DNA of 64,000 nt from Aldehydirespirator sp965221605 (GCA_965221605.1 CBDCSK010000003.1:62001-126000); one strand, 5' to 3'. Numbered from the stretch's first letter, positions 49,733 through 59,670 are shown. Program-made: numbers and translations. The notes: generated by a model not told the origin, from the sequence alone.

Positions 49733-52039
49733 ATGCGCAAGATGCTCATCCTCGCCGCCGCCGCACTGCTCGTGGCCGCCGCCTGCAGCAGCGACAGCCC
49801 AGGGGGCGTACCGGGAGTCTCGGGCGCCCTGGGATCCGGCGACAGCGACAACACCGCCGGCAACGACATCAGCGGCACCGCAACCACCGACACCGGGACG
49901 GCCAGCGACACGGCCGACGCCGACGGCGGTTCGGTGATCGAACTGGGAAGCGGGGACGTCGTGCTGACCGCCGGGCTGGTCCGCTTCGACGACTGCGCGA
50001 CCCTGCTCGACTACCTGCACACCGAGTACTCGGCCCGGGTCGGGCCGTGGGGCTTCGACAGCGGCGGCTGGTTCGGGCCCATGCCGATGATGGCGTTCGA
50101 GGACGAGGCGATGGCAGAGGCCGCCGCGGCCTCGGACTTCGCCGGCGCCGATGCTGCGGCCTCGCCGGTCGCGGCCGCCGCGCCCGTCGAGGGAGTGGAC
50201 TTCTCGGGGACGAACGTTCAGGAGGAGGGCGTGGACGAGGCCGACATCGTCAAGACCGACGGCAGTCGGATCTTCACCTTGTCGGCCGGGCGCCTAGTGG
50301 TGGTGGACGCAGGCGGCCGAAGCGCAGTGGGCGAGGTCGCGGTGGCCGACGGCTGGAGCCGCGAACTGTTCATCGACGGCGACAGCCTGCTGCTGATCAC
50401 CCAGTCCAGCAGCGAGGCTGCCGGCGGGGCCGAGACGGTGCTTCAGCGCATCGACGTGAGCGGCGGCGAGCCGCAGATCGTGCAGACCGTCAACGTGCAG
50501 GGCAGCTACATCAGCGCCCGCAGCGTCGGCGGTACCGCCAGGGTGATCCTGCGCCACGACCCCCAGTGGAGCTTCCCGTTCGTCTTCCCCCAGAACGAAG
50601 ACGCCGAGGACGTCGCCGAGGCGGCCAACCGGGCCGCGGTGCTCAACTCCACCCTCGACGACTGGCTGCCGCACTACACGGTCGGATCGGCCGACAGTTC
50701 GAGCGGGTCGCTGATGGTTCCGTGCGGCGACGTGCACGCCCCCTCGGTGTTCTCCGGCTTCGGGGTGACCACGGTGATCAGCGTGCCCGTGGGCGGCGAC
50801 TTCGACCCGGCGTCGTCCACCGCGGTGACGGCTCCCGGCGACGTCGTCTACGCCTCGACGGGGTCGCTCTACGCGGCCACCACCCGCTGGATCGAAGACG
50901 GCCTCGACGACGACAGCCGGCGGGCCGCGTGGCGCGATCGCCGCACCAGCATCCACCGCTTCGACATCTCCGGCGCCGCCGCCGTCTATGCGGCCTCCGG
51001 CGAGGTTCCGGGCGTGATCCACAACCAGTTCTCGCTGTCGGAGCACAACGGCTACCTGCGGGTCGTGACCACAGTGGGCGACCCCTGGGGTGACGAGTCC
51101 GAGAGCAAGGTGCGGGTGTTGAGCACCGACGGCGACATGCTGGCCGAGGTCGGCGCCGTCGGCGACATCGGCCGGGGCGAGCAGGTCCAGTCGGTGCGCT
51201 TCGTCGGCGATGTCGGCTACGTCGTGACGTTCCGCCAGATCGACCCCTTCTACACCATCGACCTCTCCGACCCGGCCGACCCCAGGATCCTGGGCGAGTT
51301 GAAGATCCCCGGGTTCTCCAGCTACCTGCACCCCATCAGCGACACGCTGGTGCTGGGCGTGGGGTCCGACGCCGACGCCGAGGGCCGGGTCACGGGCGCC
51401 AAGGTGTCGCTGTTCGACGTCAGCGACCTGGCCGCCCCGCGCGAGGTGGCGGTGTGGACCGCGCCCGACGGCTGGAACGACATCGGCTGGGACCACCGGG
51501 CCTTCCTGTGGTGGGCCCCCGAGAGCCTGGCGGTGATCCCGGTGACGGTGTGGAACGACTGGTCCGGTGCGGTGGTGCTGCGGGTGGCCGACGGCACCAT
51601 CACCGAGGTCGGGAGAGTCGACCACGTCGTCGAGGGAGAGGAGCCCGGCCGGACCGACTGCCGCCGGCTCACGGTGGGCGACCTGCCGTCGGCGCAGTTC
51701 GAGGACATCGACTCCGAGATCGAGTACATGATCGTCGAGAGCTACAACGCGGTGCTGGCCTGCGAGCCCGAGGAGTCGGGCATCACCGGGTTCGAGTGCT
51801 ACGAGGAGTCATTCCTAGACGACGAGGCCGAGACGCTCGGCCTGCTCCGCAGCGACGAGTCCATCTCGATCTGCTGGCCCAGCGACGCGCCCGACGCGAT
51901 CGTGCGCAGCGTCGTGATCGGCGACGATCTGTGGACCCTCGGCTTCAAGGGCTGGGGCGGCTTCGACGGGTCGAGCAAGGCCCGCCTGCACGCCAACGAC
52001 CTGCAGACCCTCCAACGCCTGGTTGCTCTGGAGCTCTGA
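49733..52039 (+). CDS. Secreted lipoprotein with C-terminal beta-propeller domain
   Basis: This 768-aa protein has a lipoprotein signal (KMLILAAAALLVAAAC) and a Gly/Asp/Thr-rich linker. It carries the hallmark FSGTNVQEEGVDEADIVKTD of the beta-propeller family PF09826. Repeated strands such as SVRFVGDVGYVVTFRQIDPF and YTIDLSDPADPRILGELKIP support the propeller. It would face the outside of the cell, anchored by lipid. The start follows AAAGG, though an upstream frame is open. The role of the family is unknown. Confidence 0.87.
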   Translation: MRKMLILAAAALLVAAACSSDSPGGVPGVSGALGSGDSDNTAGNDISGTATTDTGTASDTADADGGSVIELGSGDVVLTAGLVRFDDCATLLDYLHTEYSARVGPWGFDSGGWFGPMPMMAFEDEAMAEAAAASDFAGADAAASPVAAAAPVEGVDFSGTNVQEEGVDEADIVKTDGSRIFTLSAGRLVVVDAGGRSAVGEVAVADGWSRELFIDGDSLLLITQSSSEAAGGAETVLQRIDVSGGEPQIVQTVNVQGSYISARSVGGTARVILRHDPQWSFPFVFPQNEDAEDVAEAANRAAVLNSTLDDWLPHYTVGSADSSSGSLMVPCGDVHAPSVFSGFGVTTVISVPVGGDFDPASSTAVTAPGDVVYASTGSLYAATTRWIEDGLDDDSRRAAWRDRRTSIHRFDISGAAAVYAASGEVPGVIHNQFSLSEHNGYLRVVTTVGDPWGDESESKVRVLSTDGDMLAEVGAVGDIGRGEQVQSVRFVGDVGYVVTFRQIDPFYTIDLSDPADPRILGELKIPGFSSYLHPISDTLVLGVGSDADAEGRVTGAKVSLFDVSDLAAPREVAVWTAPDGWNDIGWDHRAFLWWAPESLAVIPVTVWNDWSGAVVLRVADGTITEVGRVDHVVEGEEPGRTDCRRLTVGDLPSAQFEDIDSEIEYMIVESYNAVLACEPEESGITGFECYEESFLDDEAETLGLLRSDESISICWPSDAPDAIVRSVVIGDDLWTLGFKGWGGFDGSSKARLHANDLQTLQRLVALEL

Positions 52040-52066
52040 TAGCAGACGCGTTGTCAATCTCACCGG

Positions 52067-52072
52067 TAGGGT
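52067..52072 (+). promoter_or_regulatory. -10 box of leaderless promoter
   Basis: TAGGGT is followed by 6 nt and the GTG at 52079 of a small membrane-protein gene, again without a Shine-Dalgarno site. Confidence 0.5.
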
Positions 52073-52078
52073 GTGGGT

Positions 52079-52321
52079 GTGTCACGCTTGCTGGCCCGGA
52101 CCGTTCGTCTGGTCAAGTTCGGCGCGGTCGCGGGTGCGCTGGTCGGCGTGGGCCGCCTGATAGTGCGGCGCCGGCGACTGGCCGAACCGGCCGAGTCGTC
52201 GTGGCCGACCATCGCGGAGACGGCAGCCCAGAACGGCGAGTCGATCGACGACGACGCTCCGGCTGCCGACGCGAGCGCCGACAACGGCCAGGACGCAAGC
52301 TCGGGCGACGACGAGGCCTAG
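52079..52321 (+). CDS. Small membrane protein, unknown
   Basis: This 80-aa protein has a short basic start, one weak hydrophobic segment (FGAVAGALVGVGRLIV), an Arg cluster (RRRR) and an acidic Asp/Ala/Ser-rich tail. No family is recognised. Its stop overlaps the stop of the convergent peptidase gene by a few bases. The leaderless promoter supports expression. Confidence 0.6.
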   Translation: MSRLLARTVRLVKFGAVAGALVGVGRLIVRRRRLAEPAESSWPTIAETAAQNGESIDDDAPAADASADNGQDASSGDDEA

Positions 52322-54303
52322 GTCCAGAGGCCGGCGATCTCCAGGTCGGGCAGGTCGTCGGCGGGGGTGAAGCCGAGGATCCGGCCGAAGAAGCCGAGTT
52401 CGGCCTGCAGGGCGGTGACGATGTTGGCGGCCTGGCGGAAGCCGTGCTGCTCGCCCTCGAACAGGAGGTAGGCCACCGGCACGCCCTTGGCCTTCAGCGC
52501 GTCGACGACCATCTCGGACTGCGACGGCGGCACGATCTCGTCCTCGTCGCCCTGAAGCACGATCATGGGCGCGTCGAAGCCGTCGAGATGATTGATGGGT
52601 GATCGGGCGAGGTAGGTGTCCCGGGCCTCGGGATAGGGGCCTATGAGGCGGTCCAGGTAGCGGGACTCGAACTTGTGGGTGTCAGCGGCCAGAGCCTCCA
52701 GGTCGGCCACGCCGTAGCGGCTGGCCCCGGCTGCGAAGACGTCATGCAGGGCCAGCGCGGCCAGCACAGTGAAGCCGCCGGCGCTGCCTCCCCGGATCAG
52801 CAGCCGCTGCGGGTCGACGTCGCCGCGGTCGGCCAAGAACTGGGCTGCGGCCACGCAGTCCTCCACGTCGACGACCCCCCAGGCGCCGTCGAGGGCCTGG
52901 CGGTAGCGGCGGCCGTACCCGGTCGAGCCCCGGTAGTCGACGTCGACTACCGCGATCCCCCGCGACGTCCAGTAGGCGACTGGCAGCTGGAGCTGGCGGC
53001 GGGCGGCCGCGGTCGGCCCGCCGTGGGCCTGGACCAGCAGCGGCGGAGGCTCCCCCGGCGGTCCGGCGCAGGCCGGGTTGGCCGGCGGGTAGTAGAGCGC
53101 GTGAGCGGTGGCCGCGCCGTCGGGTCCCGTGGGGAAGGCGATCGCCTCGGGCTCGACCAGCAGTCCCGGATCGAGTCCCAGTTCCCGGGCCGGGCGCACC
53201 ACGCGGCGCTCATCTTGGCTCCCGCTGAAGCTGAGCGTCACGACCTCGGTCTCGTGCTGGTAGCCGGCGCCCGCGTAGGCCAGCACCTCCTCGCCGCCGG
53301 GGGCGCTGCGGGCGACGGTGACCGACGACACCGACGAGTCGGCCGCGGCAATGCGGCCGCCATCCACAACGATCTGATCTCCCGACGCCATGCCGGCCAC
53401 CGCGACGATGCCATCGCCGGCCGCGGCCCAGCGCTGCATGCCGAACACCCAAGGCGGGGTGGCCACGTCGAAGGCGCCGGTGACGACGGGCACGAGGTCG
53501 CCGCCGTCCAGGCCGGCCTCGTAGAGACCCCACCAGTCCTCGTGGTCGCTGCAAACCAGCAGGCGAGCCACCCCGTCGCCGGGATCCCAGCCCGGCTCGC
53601 ACAGGCTGCGGTCGCCCCCGGCGCCCAGCACCAGGACCTCGGCTCCGAGCCGGCCATCGCCGAGCTGGTGAACATGGAGTCGGGTGGCGTCCCACGGCAT
53701 GTCGGGGTGGTCCCACGCGATCCAGGCCAGCAGGGAGCCGTCGGGCGACACCCGCGGCGTCATCACGAAGTCCGAGCCCGCCCACAGCGTCGCCACCCGC
53801 TGGGAGCCGTCGGTAGCCGCCGCGGCCAGCTCGTTGACCGGCTCGCCGCCGGTGCCGTGGCGCTCGCGCACGCACACGCACCAGCGCCCGTCGGGCGTCA
53901 CCCGCCCGTCGGCGTAGCGCCACGCCCGCGGCTCGGGGGGCTCCCCGGTGAGCAGCACCGGGTCGGCGCCGGGCTCGTCGATGCGCCGCAGCCGTTGGTC
54001 ACCGAATTCGACATAGTAGAGCGACCCGTCGTGGGGCCACCAGGCGCCGCCGCCGTACTCGTGGACCAGGGTGCGCACGTTGGCACCCGCCGGGGTGACC
54101 TCCAGCGGTTCGCCGCCGCGGAGATCGCAGCGCATCACCGCGGTGCGGCCGCCCTCGTCGGGACGGCTCTCGGCCCACCACAGCAGCCACGGCTTGACCG
54201 GGTCGGCGATCACTTCCGAGATGCCGGCCGCTCCGGCCACAAGCGACTCGGCCGTCACCGGCGAGGGCCACGCCCCGAAGGGCACAACCTCCGGTCTGCT
54301 CAC
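52318..54303 (-). CDS. S9 family prolyl oligopeptidase-like peptidase
   Basis: This 661-aa protein has an N-terminal beta-propeller part (VRTLVHEYGGGAWWPHDGSL, RVSPDGSLLAWIAWDHPDMP) and a C-terminal alpha/beta-hydrolase. The catalytic Ser is in RGGSAGGFTVLAALALHD (about residue 507), the Asp in VLQGDEDEIVPPSQSE and the His in EGEQHGFRQA. VDVDYRGSTGYGRRYRQAL is typical of acyl-aminoacyl/dipeptidyl peptidases. There is no signal peptide. The GTG overlaps the aminotransferase stop (GTGA), so both are co-translated. Confidence 0.92.
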   Translation of the reverse strand: MSRPEVVPFGAWPSPVTAESLVAGAAGISEVIADPVKPWLLWWAESRPDEGGRTAVMRCDLRGGEPLEVTPAGANVRTLVHEYGGGAWWPHDGSLYYVEFGDQRLRRIDEPGADPVLLTGEPPEPRAWRYADGRVTPDGRWCVCVRERHGTGGEPVNELAAAATDGSQRVATLWAGSDFVMTPRVSPDGSLLAWIAWDHPDMPWDATRLHVHQLGDGRLGAEVLVLGAGGDRSLCEPGWDPGDGVARLLVCSDHEDWWGLYEAGLDGGDLVPVVTGAFDVATPPWVFGMQRWAAAGDGIVAVAGMASGDQIVVDGGRIAAADSSVSSVTVARSAPGGEEVLAYAGAGYQHETEVVTLSFSGSQDERRVVRPARELGLDPGLLVEPEAIAFPTGPDGAATAHALYYPPANPACAGPPGEPPPLLVQAHGGPTAAARRQLQLPVAYWTSRGIAVVDVDYRGSTGYGRRYRQALDGAWGVVDVEDCVAAAQFLADRGDVDPQRLLIRGGSAGGFTVLAALALHDVFAAGASRYGVADLEALAADTHKFESRYLDRLIGPYPEARDTYLARSPINHLDGFDAPMIVLQGDEDEIVPPSQSEMVVDALKAKGVPVAYLLFEGEQHGFRQAANIVTALQAELGFFGRILGFTPADDLPDLEIAGLWT

Positions 54304-55499
54304 GACTGGAGCAGCTCGACCATGCGGCCCACGCCCTCGCCGAGGTCGCCGTCGCCCAGTGCGAACGACAGGCGCAGCCCGCCGCTTGCACCGAACGCCT
54401 CGCCGGGAACGACCGCCACCTTGGCCCTGTCCAGAAGCAGGTCGGCCAGCTCCAGGGTGCTCTCCGGCCTGACCCCGCCGAAGTCGCGGCCCAGCAGGCT
54501 GCTGGCATCGGGGTAGGCGTAGAAGGCGCCCTCGGGCTCGGGGCACACCAGCCCGTCGATCCCGCTCAGAAGGCTGTGCATGGTGCGGCGGCGGCGGTCG
54601 AAGTGGCGCCGCATCTCCACCACCGCGTCGAGCGGTCCCGACACCGCGGCCAGGGCAGCCGCCTGAGCCACGTTGCACACGTTGGAGGTGCAGTGGCTCT
54701 GCAGATTGCGGGCCGCGGCCATCGCGTCGGACGGACCGATCATCCAGCCCACCCGCCAGCCGGTCATGGCGTAAGTCTTGGCGACGCCGTTCAGCACGAT
54801 GCAGCGGTCCCGCAGCTCGGGAACCACCACCGGCATGGAGTGATGCTCGACCTCGCCGTAGGTGAGGTGCTCGTAGATCTCGTCGGTCAGCACCCAGATG
54901 CCGTGCTCGGCCGCCCAATGGCCGATCTCGGCGATCTCGGCGCGGGGGTAGACGGCACCGGTCGGGTTCGACGGCGACACGAAGAGCAGGGCCTTGGTCC
55001 GGGGCCTCCGGGCTGCCTCCAGTTGCTCGACGCTCACCCGGAAGCCGCTCACCGCCGTGGACAGCACCGGCACCACTACCCCGCCGGCCAGAGCGATGGG
55101 CTCGGGGTAGGTCGTCCAGTACGGCGTCGGGAGCAGCACCTCGTCGCCGTCGTCGACCACCGCCGAGATGGCGTTGTACACGGCATGCTTGCCGCCGTTG
55201 GTGATGAGCACGTCGGCCGGGTCCACCTCCAGGCCCGAGTCGCGCCCGGTCTTGACCGCGACCGCCTCCCGCAGGTCCTCGAGCCCGCCGACCGGGGTGT
55301 ACTTGTGGTGCTGGGGGTCGCGGCAGGCCGCCGCGGCCGCTTCAACAATGTGATCCGGGGTGGGGAAGTCGGGCTCCCCGGCCCCGAAGCTGATCACCCG
55401 CTCCCCCGCGGCCCGCAGGGCCCTGGCCTTGGCCGTCACCGCCAGCGTGGCCGAGGGTGCGATGGCCCCGACCCGCCGTGATATCCGCTCGCTGCTCAT
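54300..55499 (-). CDS. Class I/II aminotransferase (aspartate aminotransferase-like)
   Basis: This 399-aa PLP enzyme belongs to aminotransferase fold type I. ERVISFGAGEPDFPTPDHIV opens the domain. FVSPSNPTGAVYPRAEIAEI, WVLTDEIYEHLTYG and the PLP-lysine segment NGVAKTYAMTGWRVGWMIGP follow. The subgroup fits aspartate/prephenate aminotransferases (AspB type). It is divergent from serC, with 96 nt between the starts, and is overlapped by the S9 peptidase gene. Exact substrate pair uncertain. Confidence 0.9.
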   Translation of the reverse strand: MSSERISRRVGAIAPSATLAVTAKARALRAAGERVISFGAGEPDFPTPDHIVEAAAAACRDPQHHKYTPVGGLEDLREAVAVKTGRDSGLEVDPADVLITNGGKHAVYNAISAVVDDGDEVLLPTPYWTTYPEPIALAGGVVVPVLSTAVSGFRVSVEQLEAARRPRTKALLFVSPSNPTGAVYPRAEIAEIGHWAAEHGIWVLTDEIYEHLTYGEVEHHSMPVVVPELRDRCIVLNGVAKTYAMTGWRVGWMIGPSDAMAAARNLQSHCTSNVCNVAQAAALAAVSGPLDAVVEMRRHFDRRRRTMHSLLSGIDGLVCPEPEGAFYAYPDASSLLGRDFGGVRPESTLELADLLLDRAKVAVVPGEAFGASGGLRLSFALGDGDLGEGVGRMVELLQS

Positions 55500-55595
55500 G
55501 GCCGCGAGCGTACCGGTGCAACCTCGGCACAATCTGTCGATCTTGCCTGCCCGGTGGCGTGGAGCGGGGCTCGGGCGGTGCCAGACTTCCCGGCG

Positions 55596-56741
55596 ATGCC
55601 TGCACAAGCGCCGCCACGGCCCGACACCATCACGATTCCCGCCGCGATGCTGCCCTCCGACGGGCGCTTCGGATCCGGCCCGTCGAAGTTCCGTCCCGAC
55701 GCGGCTCGGGCCCTGGCCGAGCGGGCGGTCGACTACATGGGCACAAGTCACCGCAGGACAGGCGTGCGCAGGGTGGTGGCCGAGTTGCGGGCCGGGATCG
55801 CCGAACTGCTGGGAGCGCCCGAGGGCTACGAGGTGGTGATGGGCAACGGCGGCGCCACCGCCTTCTGGGACGCGGCGAGCTTCGGACTGATCGAGCGGCG
55901 CAGCCACCACCTGTCGCTGGGCGAGTTCAGCTCCAAGTTCGTCGCAGTGACCGCGTCGGCGCCCCACCTGGACGAGCCATCGGTGCGGGTCGGCGACTTC
56001 GGCACCTGCCCGCCGCTGGAGGCCGTCGACGGTGTCGACGCCTACTGCTACCCCCACAACGAGACCTCGACCGGTGTGATGCTCGAGGTCCGCCGGCCCC
56101 GCGGTGACGACGATGCCCTGGTGCTGGTGGACGCCACCTCGGCCGCAGGCGGGCTGCGCTTCGACGCGGCCGCGTCCGACGCCTACTACTTCGCGCCCCA
56201 GAAGGCGCTGTCCAGCGACGGCGGGCTGTGGATCGCGCTGATGTCGCCCACCGCCGTCGAGCGGGTCGAGAGACTGTCGGCGTCGGGACGCTGGACACCG
56301 GCGTTCCTCGACCTCAAGCTGGCCCTGGACAACTCCCGCAAGGATCAGACCTACAACACGCCTGCACTGGCCACGGTCCTGCTCACCGTCGAGCAGGTGA
56401 ACTGGATCAACGGCAACGGTGGCCTGGAGTGGGCCGCGGGCCGCAGCGACCGCTCGGCCGAGATTCTCTACGGCTGGGCCGAGGCCTCCGGGATCGCCGA
56501 GCCCTTCGTGTCCGACACCGCGATACGCAGCCGGGTGGTCGGCACCATCGACTTCGACGACCGGGTGGACGCCGACACCATCAGCGCGGTGCTCCGGTCC
56601 AACGGCATCCTCGACACCGAGGGCTACCGCAAGCTGGGCCGCAACCAACTGCGCATCGGCATGTTCCCCGCAGTCGAGCCCGACGACGTAGAGGCCCTGA
56701 CGGTCTGCCTGGACTACGTCTGCGAGCAGCTCATCGCCTGA
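55596..56741 (+). CDS. serC: Phosphoserine aminotransferase
   Basis: SerC makes 3-phosphoserine for serine synthesis. The N-terminus DGRFGSGPSKFRPDAARALA, MGTSHRRTGVRRVVAELRAG and GYEVVMGNGGATAFWDAASF are characteristic of the actinobacterial type. The PLP lysine is in SDAYYFAPQKALSSDGGLWI. The ATG at 55596 gives 381 aa; an earlier in-frame GTG-type start would add 14 residues. It converges on the carboxylase gene. Confidence 0.92.
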   Translation: MPAQAPPRPDTITIPAAMLPSDGRFGSGPSKFRPDAARALAERAVDYMGTSHRRTGVRRVVAELRAGIAELLGAPEGYEVVMGNGGATAFWDAASFGLIERRSHHLSLGEFSSKFVAVTASAPHLDEPSVRVGDFGTCPPLEAVDGVDAYCYPHNETSTGVMLEVRRPRGDDDALVLVDATSAAGGLRFDAAASDAYYFAPQKALSSDGGLWIALMSPTAVERVERLSASGRWTPAFLDLKLALDNSRKDQTYNTPALATVLLTVEQVNWINGNGGLEWAAGRSDRSAEILYGWAEASGIAEPFVSDTAIRSRVVGTIDFDDRVDADTISAVLRSNGILDTEGYRKLGRNQLRIGMFPAVEPDDVEALTVCLDYVCEQLIA

Positions 56742-56818
56742 CCCACGCCCACAGGCGCGACCCGACAGGCCGGGGGGTGGCCGACAGGACCCGCCGGCCG
56801 GGATAGCCAGGCCGGACC

Positions 56819-58315
56819 TTACGGGCTGATCCCGGTACGGGCCTTCGGCTCGGCCGCCTGGCTGCGGCGACGAGCCGACACCTCCAGAGCGGTCAGGATG
56901 GCGTTGCGGAGGTCGCGAGGGTCGATCACCTCGTCGAAGCTAAGCGCCGACGCGGAGCGGTAGGCCGACTCCTCCTCGGCCTGCCGCAAGTCCTGGGTGG
57001 CCTGCTCGTCGGCTCCCACCGCCCGGCCGGCGCCGGCCGCTCCCATGGCGCCCACCGTGGCCGCGGGAAAGGCGAAGCTCAGGGTCTGGGAGTCGTGAGG
57101 GTTCATGGCCATCACGCAGCTGCCGAAACCGAAGGCCTTGCGCAGCGTGACATGGATCTTGGTGGTGGTGGCCCGGGTCTGGGCCGCGTACATGCGAGCC
57201 GACGCCCGCAGCACTCCGGCCCGCTCCGAGGCGGTCCCGGCCAGCACGCCGGGATTGTCGGTGAGGAACACCAGCGGGAGATGGAAGCTGTCGCAGACCG
57301 AGATGAAGTGGGCGGCCTTGGTGGCCGCCGCGGTGTCGATGGACCCGGCAAGTGCGGCCGGCTGGTTGGCCACCACGCCCACCGCCTCGGAGCCCACGCG
57401 AGCCAGCGTGCAGATGATCGAGCGGCCGAAGCCGGGCTGGATCTCCAGGTACTCGGCGGCGTCCACCACCTCGCCCACCACCGAGGCCATGTCGTAGCCC
57501 TGCCTCGCGTTGCGGGGCACTAGATCGACGATGCGCTCGATGCGGCGCCGGCCGATGTCGCCGGCGTCGCGGGCCGGGGGCCGCTCCCAGGCGGAGGAGC
57601 CGAAGTACGACAGGTACCGGCGGATCTGGGCCAGCAGGCCGGCATCGTCGGCGGCGGTGTTGTGGATCGTTCCCGCACCGACGGCCACCATGGGCCCGCC
57701 CAGCTCCTCCTTGCCGACCCGCTCCCCCAGCGACGCCTCCACCACCGGCGGACCGGCGGTGAAGATGGCCGCGTCGGGCGTCATGATCGAGAAGTCGCAC
57801 AGCAGGGCGGTGATGGCGCCATGCCCGGCGGAGGGTCCCATCACCCCGCACACCATGGGCACCAGCCCCGACAGGGCGGCCTGGGCCTGGAGGTCGTTGG
57901 GACCCCCGCCACCGGGATCACCCGGCATGGGCGGGCGGTGCCCGGCTCCCTCGAGCAGCATGATCAACGGGATGCGCTCGCGGCCGGCGATGTCGGCGAT
58001 GCGCCAGCGCTTGCGGGTGGCGGCCGGGCCGATCGAGCCTCCCATGGTGGTGAAGTCCTCGGCGCCCACGGCCACGGGCCGCCCGTCTATCGCTCCGACA
58101 CCGGCGACGAGGGCGTCGGCGGGAACCGGCCCGGCCAGGGTGCCGATCTCGGCGAACGAGCCCTCATCGAGCAGCGTGGAGATCCGTTGCCGGGCGTCGA
58201 GCCGGCCCTCCGCGGCGCGGCGGGCCAGCTTCTCGGAGTCACCCATGGCCCGGGCCTGCTTCTGCCGGCGTTCGAAGTCCCCGAGGGTGGCGTCCCAGCC
58301 GGTGACGTCGCTCAT
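56819..58315 (-). CDS. Acyl-CoA carboxylase beta subunit (carboxyltransferase)
   Basis: This 498-aa carboxyltransferase resembles propionyl/methylcrotonyl-CoA carboxylases. Both crotonase-like halves are seen: GAIDGRPVAVGAEDFTTMGG and GVMGPSAGHGAITALLCDFS in the first, and VGVVANQPAALAGSIDTAAA, LVFLTDNPGVLAGTASERAG and FGFGSCVMAMNPHDSQTLSF in the second. No biotin carboxylase gene is adjacent, so the partner must be elsewhere. A CoA-transferase gene lies 82 nt upstream in the same direction, which suggests organic-acid or branched acyl-CoA catabolism. The ATG at 58315 is chosen. Confidence 0.9.
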   Translation of the reverse strand: MSDVTGWDATLGDFERRQKQARAMGDSEKLARRAAEGRLDARQRISTLLDEGSFAEIGTLAGPVPADALVAGVGAIDGRPVAVGAEDFTTMGGSIGPAATRKRWRIADIAGRERIPLIMLLEGAGHRPPMPGDPGGGGPNDLQAQAALSGLVPMVCGVMGPSAGHGAITALLCDFSIMTPDAAIFTAGPPVVEASLGERVGKEELGGPMVAVGAGTIHNTAADDAGLLAQIRRYLSYFGSSAWERPPARDAGDIGRRRIERIVDLVPRNARQGYDMASVVGEVVDAAEYLEIQPGFGRSIICTLARVGSEAVGVVANQPAALAGSIDTAAATKAAHFISVCDSFHLPLVFLTDNPGVLAGTASERAGVLRASARMYAAQTRATTTKIHVTLRKAFGFGSCVMAMNPHDSQTLSFAFPAATVGAMGAAGAGRAVGADEQATQDLRQAEEESAYRSASALSFDEVIDPRDLRNAILTALEVSARRRSQAAEPKARTGISP

Positions 58316-58397
58316 CCGGGACCCCGCCCCCGACGATGCTGCGTCCCGGTGCCGGCCATGACGCCCACGGTAGCCACCGTCCACCGAACTGGCAGGA

Positions 58398-59627
58398 CTA
58401 GGTGGTGGCTGTGAGCCGGTCGGGAGCTGCGGGAGGACGCACCGGCACAGGACCAGCGGACAGCTCGACAGCCCAGCCCGAGCCGGTGCGCACGACGGGC
58501 CGCTCGACCTTGCCGCCGGCATGGGCTCGAACCCAGGCAGAGGCCGAGGCGAGTGACACGTCCATCAGGGCAGCCCGGCGTTCAGCCAGCAGATGGGCCG
58601 CCACCGACGCGGCGGCCAGCCCGGCCACGGGATCGGCAATGGCGTCGCCCACGAATATCGGCGGATCGCCGGGCACGACCAGCCCGCCGGAGACGGCCGC
58701 GTCGTCGCCGAACGCAATCCGATTGCGGTCCGGTCCCCGGCGGCCGTGCCCGGTGATCGACACCCAGGCCGTGCCCGCAGCCACGACGTCGTCGGGGCAT
58801 ATACCCCACTGCTGCATGACCCGCGGCCGGCTGGCTTCCAACACCACGTCAGCGTCGGCGATCAACTCTCGCAGCCGGTCGAGAGCCTCCGGTTCGGGCA
58901 GGTCGAGGCTGAGATGCTCCTTGGACCGGTTCAGTAGCTCGAAGAACCCGGCTGGGCCCCGCCGGGCACCGTCGGGTCGCCGGGTCGACTCCACCTTCAC
59001 CACCCGGCAGCCGGCCTCGGCCAGCAGCCCGCCCGCGAGAGGCCCGGCCCACAGACTCGTGAGGTCGACCACCACGGGAGCTCGGCCGCGCCGGCGGCGG
59101 CCCGGACCGTCGGACCGCACCGACCACGGCTGTCGCGGCGCAGGGGTGGCACCGACCCCAGCCACTGCGAGGCCCAACTCCGACCCCCGCTCCACCACCT
59201 CGGTCACGGCCATCCCGGCGATCCGACTCTCGATCTCGCCCCAGGCGTCCGCGGGCAACGCCGCGCCCACCAAGGCAGGCAGCGCCTCCGTGTCGGACGG
59301 CCGGGGGAGGTTCAGCGCGACCCAGCCGTCGCGTGCCCGCACCATCTGCGCGAACCCGCCTGCGCTCCGCGATCCGTTGCGCCCGAAACCGGTGAACGCG
59401 GCTCGCTGAACGGCCAGCGCCAAGGGATCCACGGTCACCTGGAGACCCAGCCGGCCCGCGGCCGAGGCCAAGGCGTCGCCCAAGCCGAGAAGCGGACGCA
59501 CGATCCCGGCGGGCGACACCGACGGCGGGCCCTGAGCGGGGCCGGTCAGGTGCATCGCCCCCGAAGCGGCCCAGACACGCGCGCAGTCATCGTCGCCGGG
59601 AGCAACGTCAGGGCACCCGAGCACCAC
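58398..59627 (-). CDS. CaiB/BaiF (family III) CoA-transferase-like protein
   Basis: This 409-aa protein has the family III core in its second half: VVVDLTSLWAGPLAGGLLAE, AGCRVVKVESTRRPDGARRG, FFELLNRSKEHLSLDLPEPE and AWVSITGHGRRGPDRNRIAF. The last block resembles the SGFG-type region seen at one CoA-binding site. The Asp after LNRSK is retained (LSLDL). The first half is divergent. It would move CoA between organic acids. It is co-directional with the carboxylase subunit. Confidence 0.82.
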   Translation of the reverse strand: MVLGCPDVAPGDDDCARVWAASGAMHLTGPAQGPPSVSPAGIVRPLLGLGDALASAAGRLGLQVTVDPLALAVQRAAFTGFGRNGSRSAGGFAQMVRARDGWVALNLPRPSDTEALPALVGAALPADAWGEIESRIAGMAVTEVVERGSELGLAVAGVGATPAPRQPWSVRSDGPGRRRRGRAPVVVDLTSLWAGPLAGGLLAEAGCRVVKVESTRRPDGARRGPAGFFELLNRSKEHLSLDLPEPEALDRLRELIADADVVLEASRPRVMQQWGICPDDVVAAGTAWVSITGHGRRGPDRNRIAFGDDAAVSGGLVVPGDPPIFVGDAIADPVAGLAAASVAAHLLAERRAALMDVSLASASAWVRAHAGGKVERPVVRTGSGWAVELSAGPVPVRPPAAPDRLTATT

Positions 59628-59670
59628 TGCGAAGCTAGCGGAAGCAGGCGCGCCTCCCGGTCACGGCGAT

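Noticed and set aside
56794..56815. CCGGCC/GGCCGG hairpin between serC and the carboxylase gene as a terminator
   Set aside because: Six-base stem with a 10-nt loop and no T run; could be chance in GC-rich DNA.
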